Source: Acheta domesticus
Lineage: Eukaryota; Arthropoda; Insecta; Orthoptera; Gryllidae
Direction of reading: 5' to 3'
NCBI GenBank assembly: GCA_031308135.1
Contig: JAHLJT010008756.1
Coordinates: forward strand, 101,639,746 to 101,703,745
DNA length: 64,000 bases
In this document: positions 54,481 to 64,000 of the stretch, piece by piece
How positions within the stretch are numbered: position 1 is the first letter of the stretch
Layout of the letters: every line of letters starts with the position of its first letter
Notes under the pieces: generated by a model
Seen by the model: the letters and a program-made list of their open reading frames with translations, nothing else
What the model was told of the DNA's origin: nothing
Database searches by the model: none
Position numbers and translations under genes: made by a program

Positions 54481-55178
54481 TCAAAAGCTCTGCTAAGGTG
54501 CTTCAAGCAATGCAAATAGTTTCAATGATCGTGAAACTGAAGTTCATTTTGCTTAAATGTAATTTTTTTCTGAATTTTATAGATGGCATTTGAGGAAGAG
54601 TAAATGTAGAAAACAAATAGAGAATTTGTGAATAATAATTTATCTACTCCAGAAAATTCGAATGTAAAAAAAAAGGTAGTTTTTTCTTCAGCAGTTATTT
54701 CCTTTCAGCCAATATAATCTAATGTGTGTCATGCCTGAAGTCTAAAATAAGGCTAATTCGTGAATTAGCCTGGGTAAAGTAAGGTGAGAGCGAGTGTGCA
54801 GTGTGTGTTCCCGGAAAGTATTTTGACATAAAATGCATTCGAAATTATGCGTTGCACAGAATCAAGGTTGTTTTATGTAATTCGCAAGGCCTGGTCTCGC
54901 CTCAACTCGGAAATGCGAAGCGAAGTGTCAACTGAAGTATTCGAAGGAGATACATTATATACAGAGTGTCCTGAAGCTCCCGTTACAAAAAAATACCACA
55001 TATTCTGTGTTGCCAGACATGAAGAATGGCAGATCCATTTTTCCGAAAAAAAATTTGTCTTTGAGAAAATTGAGTTTAAAAGTCTCTTCTGGGGCGCGAA
55101 ATTCAAACCGGCCGCAACGACACCAGACAGCGGCGTCACCTTCTGCGCGGAGCATTTCCTCGTTTCTCCGCGTAAACG

Positions 55179-55436
55179 GTGAAACAGTCAAGTAATATTC
55201 TGGAAAGCATCGCGTTGCTTACACTAGAATACTTAATAGTATCAAGTATTTGCAGGTTTTATTCAATAAATATTTTTAATGTATGTACAGAATATCGAGT
55301 TTTGTTCAAAATGATAGCCACGGTACACGGCGGCGCAAATAATCTAAATGATGAACACGATCCAACATTTATGAAAAAGATTGAATCTCCTGGAATGCTC
55401 GAATTGTTATTTTTAGCACATATTAATATGAACTAG
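55179..55436 (+). CDS. Arm-encoded ORF, left copy (85 aa, unknown)
   Basis: Begins MKQSSNILESIALLTLEYLI and ends with IESPGMLELLFLAH plus a short tail. 84-85 codons with the same frame in the inverted arm at 57594-57848, differing in a few residues and at the end. No known domain. Conservation of the frame could simply reflect recent arm homogenisation. Confidence 0.3.
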   Translation: MKQSSNILESIALLTLEYLIVSSICRFYSINIFNVCTEYRVLFKMIATVHGGANNLNDEHDPTFMKKIESPGMLELLFLAHINMN

Positions 55437-55689
55437 TGCTTTGGGCTTAAGATTGCCACGTAAATGATAGTATTCTGTAGATTATTCTAAATATCGTGAT
55501 ATATTAAAAGCGTTTTGGAAATGAAATATTCGTACATGAAAATACTGAGTTTATCTCTGGGCGCGGAATTTGAATTGACGCTTCGTACAGACATTTTGTG
55601 GAGATGCAGACCGAACAGTGCATTGAAGAATCTTTGTAGGGACACGTAGGTCATTAAATAATAAAATATAAATAAATAATGTCTTTATT

Positions 55690-56100
55690 TGTGGCGAGGC
55701 TCAGGCCATTTAGCCTGCTCTTCCGCCTAACCACTTTCAAAATTGTATTACATTAGTGCATACTAGAAGGAGGTCATTCAATGAAAAATACGTACGCAAT
55801 TTGAGTGAAAGTTTTCTCACATAGAAGACAGGAATGAAAGCGAGGGAGGAAAGAGTTGGTGGAGGAGGAATGCTGTCACAGCATTTGTATGTTTAAAGTT
55901 ATCAATTTCAAGTTAGGGATGTAATTTAAGAATTGATACCAAATATATAAAGTTAAACACTACGAGATTTTACTCAAAATTTAGAGAAATTATCTTTCTG
56001 TGACTAGGCAAGTTACATATTGAAGTGGATTTGAATAGAGATTGTTTAAATCGGTGAAGTATTAATATGTACTTCTAATTGTTTCAAAGAGATTTTAGTA
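55690..56100 (+). repeat. Dispersed repeat with GAGGCTCAG head, copy 2
   Basis: Matches 19021-19400: GCGAGGCTCAGGCCATTTAG, CTGCTCTTCCGCCTAACCAC, ACGTACGCAATT, AGCGAGGGAGGA. Lies in the centre of the long-arm element. Confidence 0.5.
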
Positions 56101-57593
56101 AAGCTATGATTGCATACGTATATCTGAAATACTCCTAAATGAAAACTAGAAAGGGAGGGAATCTCGTCAGCATACACGCGAAAACACATCAAGTCAAAAG
56201 TTCAGGTCCTAAGAGAAACGGAGAACATTGAAAGATAATGGTAAAATGATTTTATGTGTATTTCATAATAGTAATAATAAGAAAATTAGCAATAATAAAA
56301 TAATGTATTATCAATCTATTTAGTAAAAAAATATAATTAAAAACGTGGAAAAGATCAATTCAGTTTTAGGAAAATGTTTACAATATAAAGATATTTCCCA
56401 ACCTAGAAAATTGGAAATTTTAATAATGTAGGAAAATGTAACCATTTAGAATATTCCCAAGACCTGAAGAACCGACCCGACATATCTTACTCGCAAGCCA
56501 ACGATTTACGCTACATTTATTTATTCATTAACCTACCCACAGGTTAATATTAACAGACATACAGTAGCGTCGCCGTATGTGCCATGCAACAATGAATAAA
56601 AAATACAAAACTAGTATATTACTGGTGTGAAAACACTGTGAAAATCTGTGATGTTGCATTGCGTGATGTACAAATACTTCAAAAGAACTCAAACATTCTA
56701 GCAGGCAAAAGGTCGACCGTGGTTCACTGAGGTTACCGGACTGCTGCCATTCGCCAGCTCGTGTTATGGTCGGTGTCCTTGCATTTGTCACTTGCTAGGC
56801 CGCGTCACATCGTGGTTTATATCGTATGGCAAACCTGCCACCGCCGCCATGTGATTCGCCCATCAGCCGCGTGTCAGTTTTGCCTCAAAACAACAGATTG
56901 CGCAGTTCGAAACCCGGCCCGCACAGTGGTCATGGCTGAATAAGCACCTGTACGGAATCATCTTTCCCCTTCTCTCCCCTCCGCACCAATCCCAGCGTCC
57001 CGCCGCCGGCAGCATATACTAAAAGCTAAGCGCCATCAGGGCAAATTAGTAGAAATATCGAGTTTGAGTGCGAGAGGCCAGAACAAGCACGTTTTAATGA
57101 GTAAATAGAGTAATTAATGAGTACTGCGACATGTACTTAGTCTTCGGCGAGTGCCGGAGCAACGCTCGTGCGGCAGCTCGAGTGTACGCCGAGAGATACC
57201 CGAGCAGAAGACACCCTTCCCACTGCGTTTTTCTGGGCCTCAACGCAAGAATACGTGTGTCGGGGTCAGTTTTACCGGGCGGGGTCAGTTTTACAGCACA
57301 AACAGATACTTTTATTTAGGAAAGATGCAATATTTTTGAGGGGGGAAATATTGATATCCATCAATTATGGCTACATCTTAGATAAACCGTGCAAGTCAGT
57401 TATTAAGAAGTTTAAAGCTGGCTATTGCTAGTTTGAGAATTCAGAAAATGACAGCCGGGAAAATCAATTCAAATTCCGAAGATATTCAATAAACTCAGTA
57501 TATTCATTAACGAATATTTTATCTCCTAAATGCTTCTTAGTTTATCACGATATTTAGAATAATCTACAGAATACTATCATTTACGTGGCAATC

Positions 57594-57848
57594 TTAAGCC
57601 CAAAGCACATGTGCTAAAAATAACAATTCGAGCATTCCAGGAGATTCAATCTTTTTCATAAATGTTGGATCGTGTTCTTCATTTATGTTTACGCCGCCGT
57701 GTACCGTGGCTATCATTTTGAACAAAACTCGATATTCTGTACGTACATTAAAAATATTTATTGAATAGAACCTGCAAATACTTGATACTATTAAGTATTC
57801 TAGTGTAAGCAACGCGATGCTTTCCAGAATATTTCTCGACTGTTTCAC
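57594..57848 (-). CDS. Arm-encoded ORF, right copy (84 aa, unknown)
   Basis: Minus-strand counterpart of 55179-55436 (MKQSRNILESIALLTLEYLI ...). A short indel changes HGGANNLNDEHD to HGGVNINEEHD without breaking the frame. Function unknown. Confidence 0.3.
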   Translation of the reverse strand: MKQSRNILESIALLTLEYLIVSSICRFYSINIFNVRTEYRVLFKMIATVHGGVNINEEHDPTFMKKIESPGMLELLFLAHVLWA

Positions 57849-59229
57849 CGTTTACGCGGAGAAACAAGGAAATGCTTCGCGCAGAAGGTGACGCCGCTGT
57901 CTGGTGTCGTTGCGGCCGGTTTGAATTTCGCGCCCCGGAAGTGACATTTTAAACTCAATTTTCTCAAAGACAATAGTTTTTTTGGAAAAACCGGATCTGC
58001 CATTCTTCATGTCTGGCAACACAGAATATGTGGTATTTTTTTGCTTCTGGACACCCTGTATTAACATACTAGTCAACGTAAGTATGATTTGCATTCAGAA
58101 TATTTTTATGCATTAACATGTAATATTTACAACAAATTTTAATGTTGTAAATATTACACATTCATTATACCCTTTGATGTTCATCGACAATGTTCGATGA
58201 TTCTTTTCATATAATCATAATAATAATGATAACAACAACTCCACCCCGGGAATTACACGATCTTGCAATTGGGGATAGAGCTTGAGTGCCCCCATGAGCC
58301 TGAGAGCTATGTCAGTGGTAGCGCAGCTACCGGTAGGGCATCCCTTGCTGAATAGGTTGAAGGTGAGGGGTCAGACGAAGAAGTACTCCATTTTGAGGAG
58401 AGTGGGAAGTAAGTAGAGGGGGAACCTTTGGACATCCTGTTATCGACCCATGGAGGGCACAGGAGAAACTGGGTTGGCACACCAGGCCAATGATAAGAGT
58501 GGAGGCCCAAGCCTTGCATTAGCCAGCGAAGGAGGTTGCCTTCAGCAATCAGTAAAAATTCCGTAGGGTTTAGTAATGCCGACTGGCGATCGGAGGGACC
58601 CCTTGCTGGGCCCTGCGGGGGGATGTCCCGAAGCCACTGTAGGTCGCAGTAACGGATGGCAGGAAACAACCCAAGGGTTTCAGTGTGATCTGTGAACTCG
58701 AACTTGCTGCCTGCGCAAAAGGAATAGAACAAATGTAATGAATCTTAACTTGCCTTGTTCCACCAATGTCCCATACCTACTCAGAAACAGAGCTAATGTC
58801 ACCTTGTCGACGTCTGGCCATCCCACGGATGTTGGTCCCAGGACCAAGAGCCGGAAATAGCTCGAAGCCATCGTGAGAGATGGACACGAGATGAATTGAA
58901 GGAGGTGCTTTTACTATGCAGAAGCGAAAAATGGGGGCACAGAAATAGAAGTTTTCAAGGTATGGAGAAAGCGGAACCCAGATATGAGACACACCCTGGA
59001 CTCAAAGAAGCTTGCCAGTCAACGACAATACATACTCAGTAGTGGAAAATTCACAGCAGAACATCTTGCTGACATTCAGAGAAATGTGGAATATGTTCTT
59101 AGATCGAACTATCCACATGACGAACATGTAGAACTTAAAAACGATGGTCCTACTGAAGGTTAATCTCTTTCCAATGAAACACACGTCAGTGGTGAAAATT
59201 CATCTGGCAATGAATTACACGATAAGGAC

Positions 59230-59574
59230 ATGATGCGAAATCTCCGACGCGATATCGAAAGAGTTCGTCAACTTCCATTTGAATCTCGTGCACCGTTGAG
59301 AAGAATATACGAAAATGCCAAACCTAAGAGAGTGATAGAGACAGGGAATTCCGTCTTAAATGAGGTGGTACAGACCCCAGGTAGAGATCTAGATATTACT
59401 GAAATCAATCACATCGTCTATGCAACTGGATATCTGGTCTCTCAGATAATTTTGGGGCCAGCCAAGAACACCGACGGCCGACAGCAAAACAAAGTAAACA
59501 GCCCTGTACCCCAATGGACGAAGAGAATTATGAAACGGATAGCCGGCATACGGCGTGAAATATCACTTAGCTGA
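59230..59574 (+). pseudogene. Dong/R4-like ORF segment upstream of the RT
   Basis: 114 codons, MMRNLRRDIERVRQLPFESR to GIRREISLS. It precedes the RT in the same element and is separated from it by stops and frame changes. It corresponds to the N-terminal linker region of R4-clade proteins. Confidence 0.6.
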
Positions 59575-59761
59575 GGCACCTTCTAAATCAACGCACACCA
59601 CTAAAGTTCAATGAAAGATATTCAATGTTGAACAAAAGTACCAAATTGAAAATGACAGAAGCAGGCTAACGGTAGTTGAGAAGCTAAAAGAAAAAATTCA
59701 AGCATGAGCTCAACGAATTAGACGTTACAAACCTAGAATAGATTACAGAGTACAGAACCGG

Positions 59762-60505
59762 TTGTTTGAATCAGACGCGAAGAGATTCTATCGCAATCTG
59801 ACTCAAAAACCGAATGGCAATGCTGTCACTCCTTCAAAAGATGACGTCGAAGCATTTTGGGCAGGAATTCGGGAGGAGAGCAGATCCTACAACAAAGACG
59901 CATCTTGGATTCAATCCGAAGTTGATGCTGCAGATGAACTTGTGGAAACAGTGGAAGATGTTCACGAATTCTCTGCAGAGGACCTCTTTCAAGCAATTAA
60001 GAACATGGGAAACTGGAAATCCCCCTGGATTGACAAGATCCAGATTTATTGGATTAAGACATTAACAGCAATACATTCTCATCTAGTAAAGGCTGTTAAT
60101 AAAATTTTAGAAAACCCAAAGGAACTCCCGGAATGTCTCATACGCGGCATCACGTATTTGCTACCCAAAGCGGGAGACAGCCATTTGGCGAAGATCTACA
60201 GGCCAATCACTTGTCTGCCAGTACTGTACAAAGTTATAACTGCAACCGTAGCTGACAAAATGTACAGACATCTAGAGAAGATTCATCTGATGCCAGCTGA
60301 ACAAAAAGGATGTCGAAAAGGTTCTTGTGGCTGTAAGGAAATCTTGCTACTGAATAAACTCATCTTGAGTGATGTAAAGAAACGCAAACGTAATTTGAGC
60401 ATGGCTTGGATTGACTACCAAAAGGCCTTTGATAGTGTACCACACGATTGGATTTTGAAGACCCTGGAGATCTATCGATTTCGTCCTAGAGTTATTGAAT
60501 TTTGA
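59762..60505 (+). pseudogene. Dong/R4-like reverse transcriptase, N-terminal half
   Basis: 247 codons covering RT motifs up to the first catalytic aspartate (IDYQKAFDS): NWKSPWIDKIQIYWIK, RGITYLLPKAGD, YRPITCLPVLYKV, EQKGCRKGSCGCKE. The remainder continues beyond the stop (RGIFQGDSQSPLPFCIS about 60590, then LLYMDYLKVF about 60722). There the catalytic D-D pair is D-Y, so the enzyme is dead. Confidence 0.82.
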
Positions 60506-61350
60506 AAGGCTAGTATGAAGTCGTGGAGTACCAGGTTACTAATACACAGCGGAAAGGAAGCAATAGAAACCAGAAGTATTTAGATCAACAGGGGTATTTT
60601 TCAAGGAGATTCACAATCCCCTCTGCCGTTTTGCATTAGTTAGATCACACGGTCTAGACAGTTGTCGCAAGCTGACTTTGGTGACAAGCTCCATGGTGAT
60701 AAAAAGTCAGTATCGCATTTGTTGTACATGGATTATCTTAAGGTGTTTGCTAAGAATGAAGCGATTCTCTCCCAAATGCTGTCTGTCGTGAACGACGTTA
60801 GCAATGACATCTGCATGAAGTTTGGTCTTGACTAGTGTGCAAAAGTTAACTTAAAAAGAGGCAAACTGACAACGTCAGAAGCATTGAAATTGATACGCAC
60901 ACTGTGATTAGTTTGGCGGTGCCTGTAGCCGAATACAGCTTTGGACTAGTGGAGTGGACTGATAAAGAAATTCGCATCAAGGATCGAAAAACCAGAAAAA
61001 CTGCTAACAATGCATCATGTCACCCACCCTCGAGCTGATGTACATAAGGACGTAGGAAGGAGGAAGAGGCCTCAGACAAATTGAGGCCTCCTGGCACAAC
61101 GCAATAGTCGGGTTGGGGAAGTATGTAGTCAGCCATCAAGATGACCCTCTAATGAGGCAGGTCATGAAATCTGACCGAAGAATAGGAAACAGAGCCATTG
61201 TTAGTGTAGGAAGAAGCATGGAAAACAAAACTATGCCAGACACGCAGAATGACAGAGACACTTGAACTTCTGATGCTACTTAACATGAAATCTGAGACAG
61301 AAAAAATGTTAAAGAAATCGTGAAGAGACAAACCACTCCACGGACAATAT

Positions 61351-61623
61351 TTGAAACGAATGGACAATAAAGATCAATCATTTATGTGGCGTAAAAGGGG
61401 AAGAATGAAGCCAGAATCGGAAGCACTTATAATAGCAGCCCAAGATCAGGCGTTGAGAACACGACATTATGATAAAGCGGTTCTCAAACTTTCCCAAGAT
61501 GATAAATGCCGCATTTGCCAGGAACAGATAGAAACCATTGATCATATTGTCTCAGCTTGTCCAATCCTAGCAAAGAGCGAATACTTGAAAAGACACGACA
61601 GGTTGTGTAGCTACCTCCACTGA
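61351..61623 (+). pseudogene. Dong/R4-like C-terminal zinc-knuckle segment
   Basis: 90 codons ending with CRICQEQIETIDHIVSACP and LAKSEYLKRHDRL, the C-terminal CCHC region of the R4 clade. Upstream is MKPESEALIIAAQDQAL. The endonuclease domain follows in other frames to about 62068. Confidence 0.78.
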
Positions 61624-62170
61624 CAGATCTGTACCGCCCTCGACGTTCCAAACACATGCCCCAAGTAGTACGAACATTCACCAAAACCGGTGACGTCTGT
61701 TGGGTTGTGTACTATATTGTACGACCAACAAATTCAAACCGATCGCACAAGAGCAGCAAACAAACCGGATATAGTTATCCGGGATTTGGGGGGGGGAATT
61801 TTTACTTGTCGACGTTGCTGTACGTTGCGATCAAAACGTCGTTACCAAGGAGGCAGAGAAACGTCTTAAATACAAGAGTTTGGAAATCGAGATCAGCCGA
61901 ATGTGGGACGTAAAAGCATAGGTCGTCCCGATAGTTATCGGAGCTCTGGGATTTGTTCCGCAAAATTTGTGTAAGAAATTGTCTAAACTCCCAGGTAATT
62001 CAAAAGACTGGGAAGTGCAAGAAATCGCTTTATTTGGAACAGCCCACATTTTGCGCAAAGTATTGTAGAGGTACCGACAGTGCCTAGATCTACTCCTTAG
62101 GTAGCTGGTTGCAACCTGGAGTAGATTTTATATTCAGCCGACACATAACATCGTTAGTCGTGATATAGAG

Positions 62171-62174
<4 letters not shown>

Positions 62175-62237
<63 letters not shown>
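62175..62237 (+). repeat. (TAA)n tail
   Basis: About 21 perfect TAA units directly after the 3' UTR of the Dong/R4-like element. Confidence 0.97.
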
Positions 62238-62239
<2 letters not shown>

Positions 62240-64000
62240 AATATAGTGCCGTCGATGGGGATCCAAAAGAGGGTCCATCTTGCAAAAGGTGAAAGTACAA
62301 TATTTTATTTTTCATTTTGTTTATATTGTTATTAGTAAGAAAACCCTAAGGTTTCCACCTCGAAATACTTGGGGCAAAAGTTTGGGCATTTTTTGTTTCT
62401 TGCGTAATAACATTTTAATGGTTGATCTTAACGCAAAAATAGTTCTGTACAATTTTAAAGATCCTAAAATTCTCTACAAATCCGACTTATAAATTGTTTT
62501 GACCAAGCAAATAGTTAAGAGAGCAATGAGATTTTATATTTTCTACAAATTTTCCTTTTTATTCTTAAGTTGCCCATTATTAATAATCTCTAATGTAGTA
62601 TTTTTGAATTCCTAAGATCATTATAAATAAAAAGCAAATAAATACTATTGTTTTTAATGCTTATTGAGGTAACACTCGCGTTTGAAGGTTCCGATAAGAG
62701 TGAATTTCCGATAATCAGTGCTTTCCAACTCAATGCTCTGTGACATCACGAAATCTGCTCTTGCTCCAAGCCGATCCGCCGAGCTAAGGCTGAGCTCGAT
62801 GCGGCGGCAAGCGCACAGTGTTCTAATGATGGTACGGAGGTGAGGGAAAAGGTTCGCTTGGAAAAATAATTATATTTTTAACTCATAATTATTATTTAAA
62901 ATTTTTATGATTCAGTAACAAAATGAAGAATTATATAAATCGTACATACTTATTACATAACTCAAAACAATATCCGACTGTTTATCATAACCTGTACTGT
63001 AATTCCTATTCCATTTTTCTATTAGATAATACTTTTGGAAAAGACAGTTTTCACATTTTAGGACAATAATATTTTGTACAACAGTGTATAATATAAATAA
63101 ATAGTTCTGAAATGATAATTAATGTTAACAAATAAGTACCCGGTAGGGATCACGTGAGAGAATTTGGACCCTAGGCTTGATTTTTTTACGTACAGTTTTG
63201 CTTGAGAATATTGTAAATAATCGTGATTTTCAGTATTTTTATCCATAATATTTAATCTACAAATTCCTTTACTTATCCCATGATTGCGAACAATGTCAAT
63301 TCTCAGAATTTATTTAATCTCGCAGATTTCTTTGGGTCGCAAAACTACGTAATTGATCTGTAGGTTGAACTTTTTTTATTGCAGTTCTTTCGAACACACT
63401 AAACACTTCACCATTGTTCCAGTATCTACAAAAGGAAACGTTTCTTCCTTAACAAAAAGAAAATTAACGGGTGTTGATGTTTTCCCACATGTTACCTAAA
63501 ATATCGGCAAAGGCCCACTGACAAGACGGCGACCGCTGTCTGCCCCTCCTTCCCTCCCCCCTTTGATGGGGCTCCTTCTCCAGCGCCTTATCTCGGAGAG
63601 CAAAGGAGCTCCGACGCCATTCCTCGTCCAGTTGACAATCGCGGGCCTACCCTTTCTGCTCACTAACACGATTTACTTGTATTAAAAGCATTTCAATAGA
63701 ACAAAATGACTTTCATTATTTTTTTCTTCTAATTGCTATTATTATTAATTATTATCATTATTGTATTCATATTATAATATTATTAATAATAATATTAATC
63801 CTGCTTCAGGCAGAAAAAACCGCTCGTATTTAGTGGTATACTACAATGACACGTTCCATAATTATCGAATTATATTATTTTTTATGAAAGAACGTTATGG
63901 AGATTATTTACAACAGGTTTTGAAATCTTAAAACTCGACCATGCCATTTACTCTATATCGCTGCTATGTCGCTTGTTTCCCACTCGACCTTTTTAGAATG
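62238..64000. other. AT-rich DNA, nothing recognised
   Basis: No gene or repeat I can name. GC-richer patches at 62690-62850 and 63520-63660 may be regulatory sequence or old repeats. Short ORFs show no domain. Confidence 0.45.

Larger units (their letters stand above)
54962..58058. mobile_element. 3.1-kb element with about 0.5-kb inverted arms
   Basis: Left arm 54962-55501 and right arm 57543-58058 are reverse complements with good identity. Outer ends are CAGAGTGTCCTGAAGC and, inverted, CAGGGTGTCCAGAAGC, and TA bases flank both sides. Each arm carries the same 84-85 codon ORF. The 2-kb centre holds a copy of the GAGGCTCAG repeat and a GC-rich segment (57130-57300). No transposase recognised. 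It looks like a long-TIR or foldback DNA transposon. Confidence 0.75.
58240..62237 (+). mobile_element. Degraded Dong/R4-clade non-LTR retrotransposon
   Basis: The protein, in several frames, follows the R4/Dong plan: a 5' region with RRDIERVRQLPFESRAPLRR, RT with YRPITCLPVLYKVIT, AEQKGCRKGSCGCKE and AWIDYQKAFDSVPHDW, the zinc-knuckle CRICQEQIETIDHIVSACP, a restriction-like endonuclease region (EAEKRLKYKSLEIEISRMWD, VIGALGFVPQNL) and an end LRKVL stop near 62068. A 3' UTR leads into (TAA)n. TAA-like repeats also flank the 5' side (58203-58236). Dong elements are known to insert in TAA repeats. Confidence 0.85.

Noticed and set aside
56870..56940. B-box-like GTTCGAAACCC suggesting a tRNA or SINE
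   Set aside because: No A box, paired stem or repeat copy could be shown.

Overview
The window is eukaryotic nuclear DNA from an arthropod, most likely an insect. The reasons are spliced animal genes with GT/AG introns, insect-type RCAN (sarah/nebula) and SAP18 (Bin1) proteins, and R1-, R2- and R4/Dong-clade non-LTR retrotransposons. The genome looks large and repeat-rich: only about 1.2 kb of the 64 kb is host coding sequence. The species cannot be named from the sequence.

Layout. 1-3958: R1-clade non-LTR retrotransposon (gag and endonuclease/RT ORFs), its 3' end abutting a 1.2-kb (CA)n array (3959-5174) and a (GA)n tract. 5250-10197: a near-identical second copy of 35030-39949, including one RCAN exon; it stops exactly at a 1000-N scaffold gap (10198-11197). 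11198-34339: transposon graveyard with a decayed hAT, a degraded R2-like element split by a 1.98-kb hAT-type insertion, SINE-like repeats, a solo-LTR-like block, an internally deleted Tigger/pogo element, and an unclassified AT-rich repeat family found in many copies in both orientations. 34340-42022 (minus): complete four-exon RCAN gene, 248 aa. 44271-54085 (minus): complete four-exon SAP18 gene, 153 aa; its 8.6-kb third intron holds an intact hAT transposon (45109-49680, 717-aa transposase ORF, exact 8-bp target duplication) and a deleted Tigger element. 54962-58058: an element with about 0.5-kb inverted arms. 58240-62237: a decayed Dong/R4-clade retrotransposon ending in (TAA)n. The rest is AT-rich DNA in which I recognise nothing.

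The two host genes are both on the minus strand. RCAN regulates the phosphatase calcineurin. SAP18 belongs to the Sin3 deacetylase and ASAP/exon-junction complexes. I see no functional link between them.

Most notable: the 4.9-kb duplication looks like an alternative haplotype of the RCAN locus carrying an R1/Waldo-like insertion in an intronic microsatellite, placed in the scaffold as a separate contig. Two of the retrotransposons sit at the simple repeats their clades are known to target, (CA)n and (TAA)n. The SAP18-intron hAT looks young, and it carries a tandemly duplicated 5' exon.
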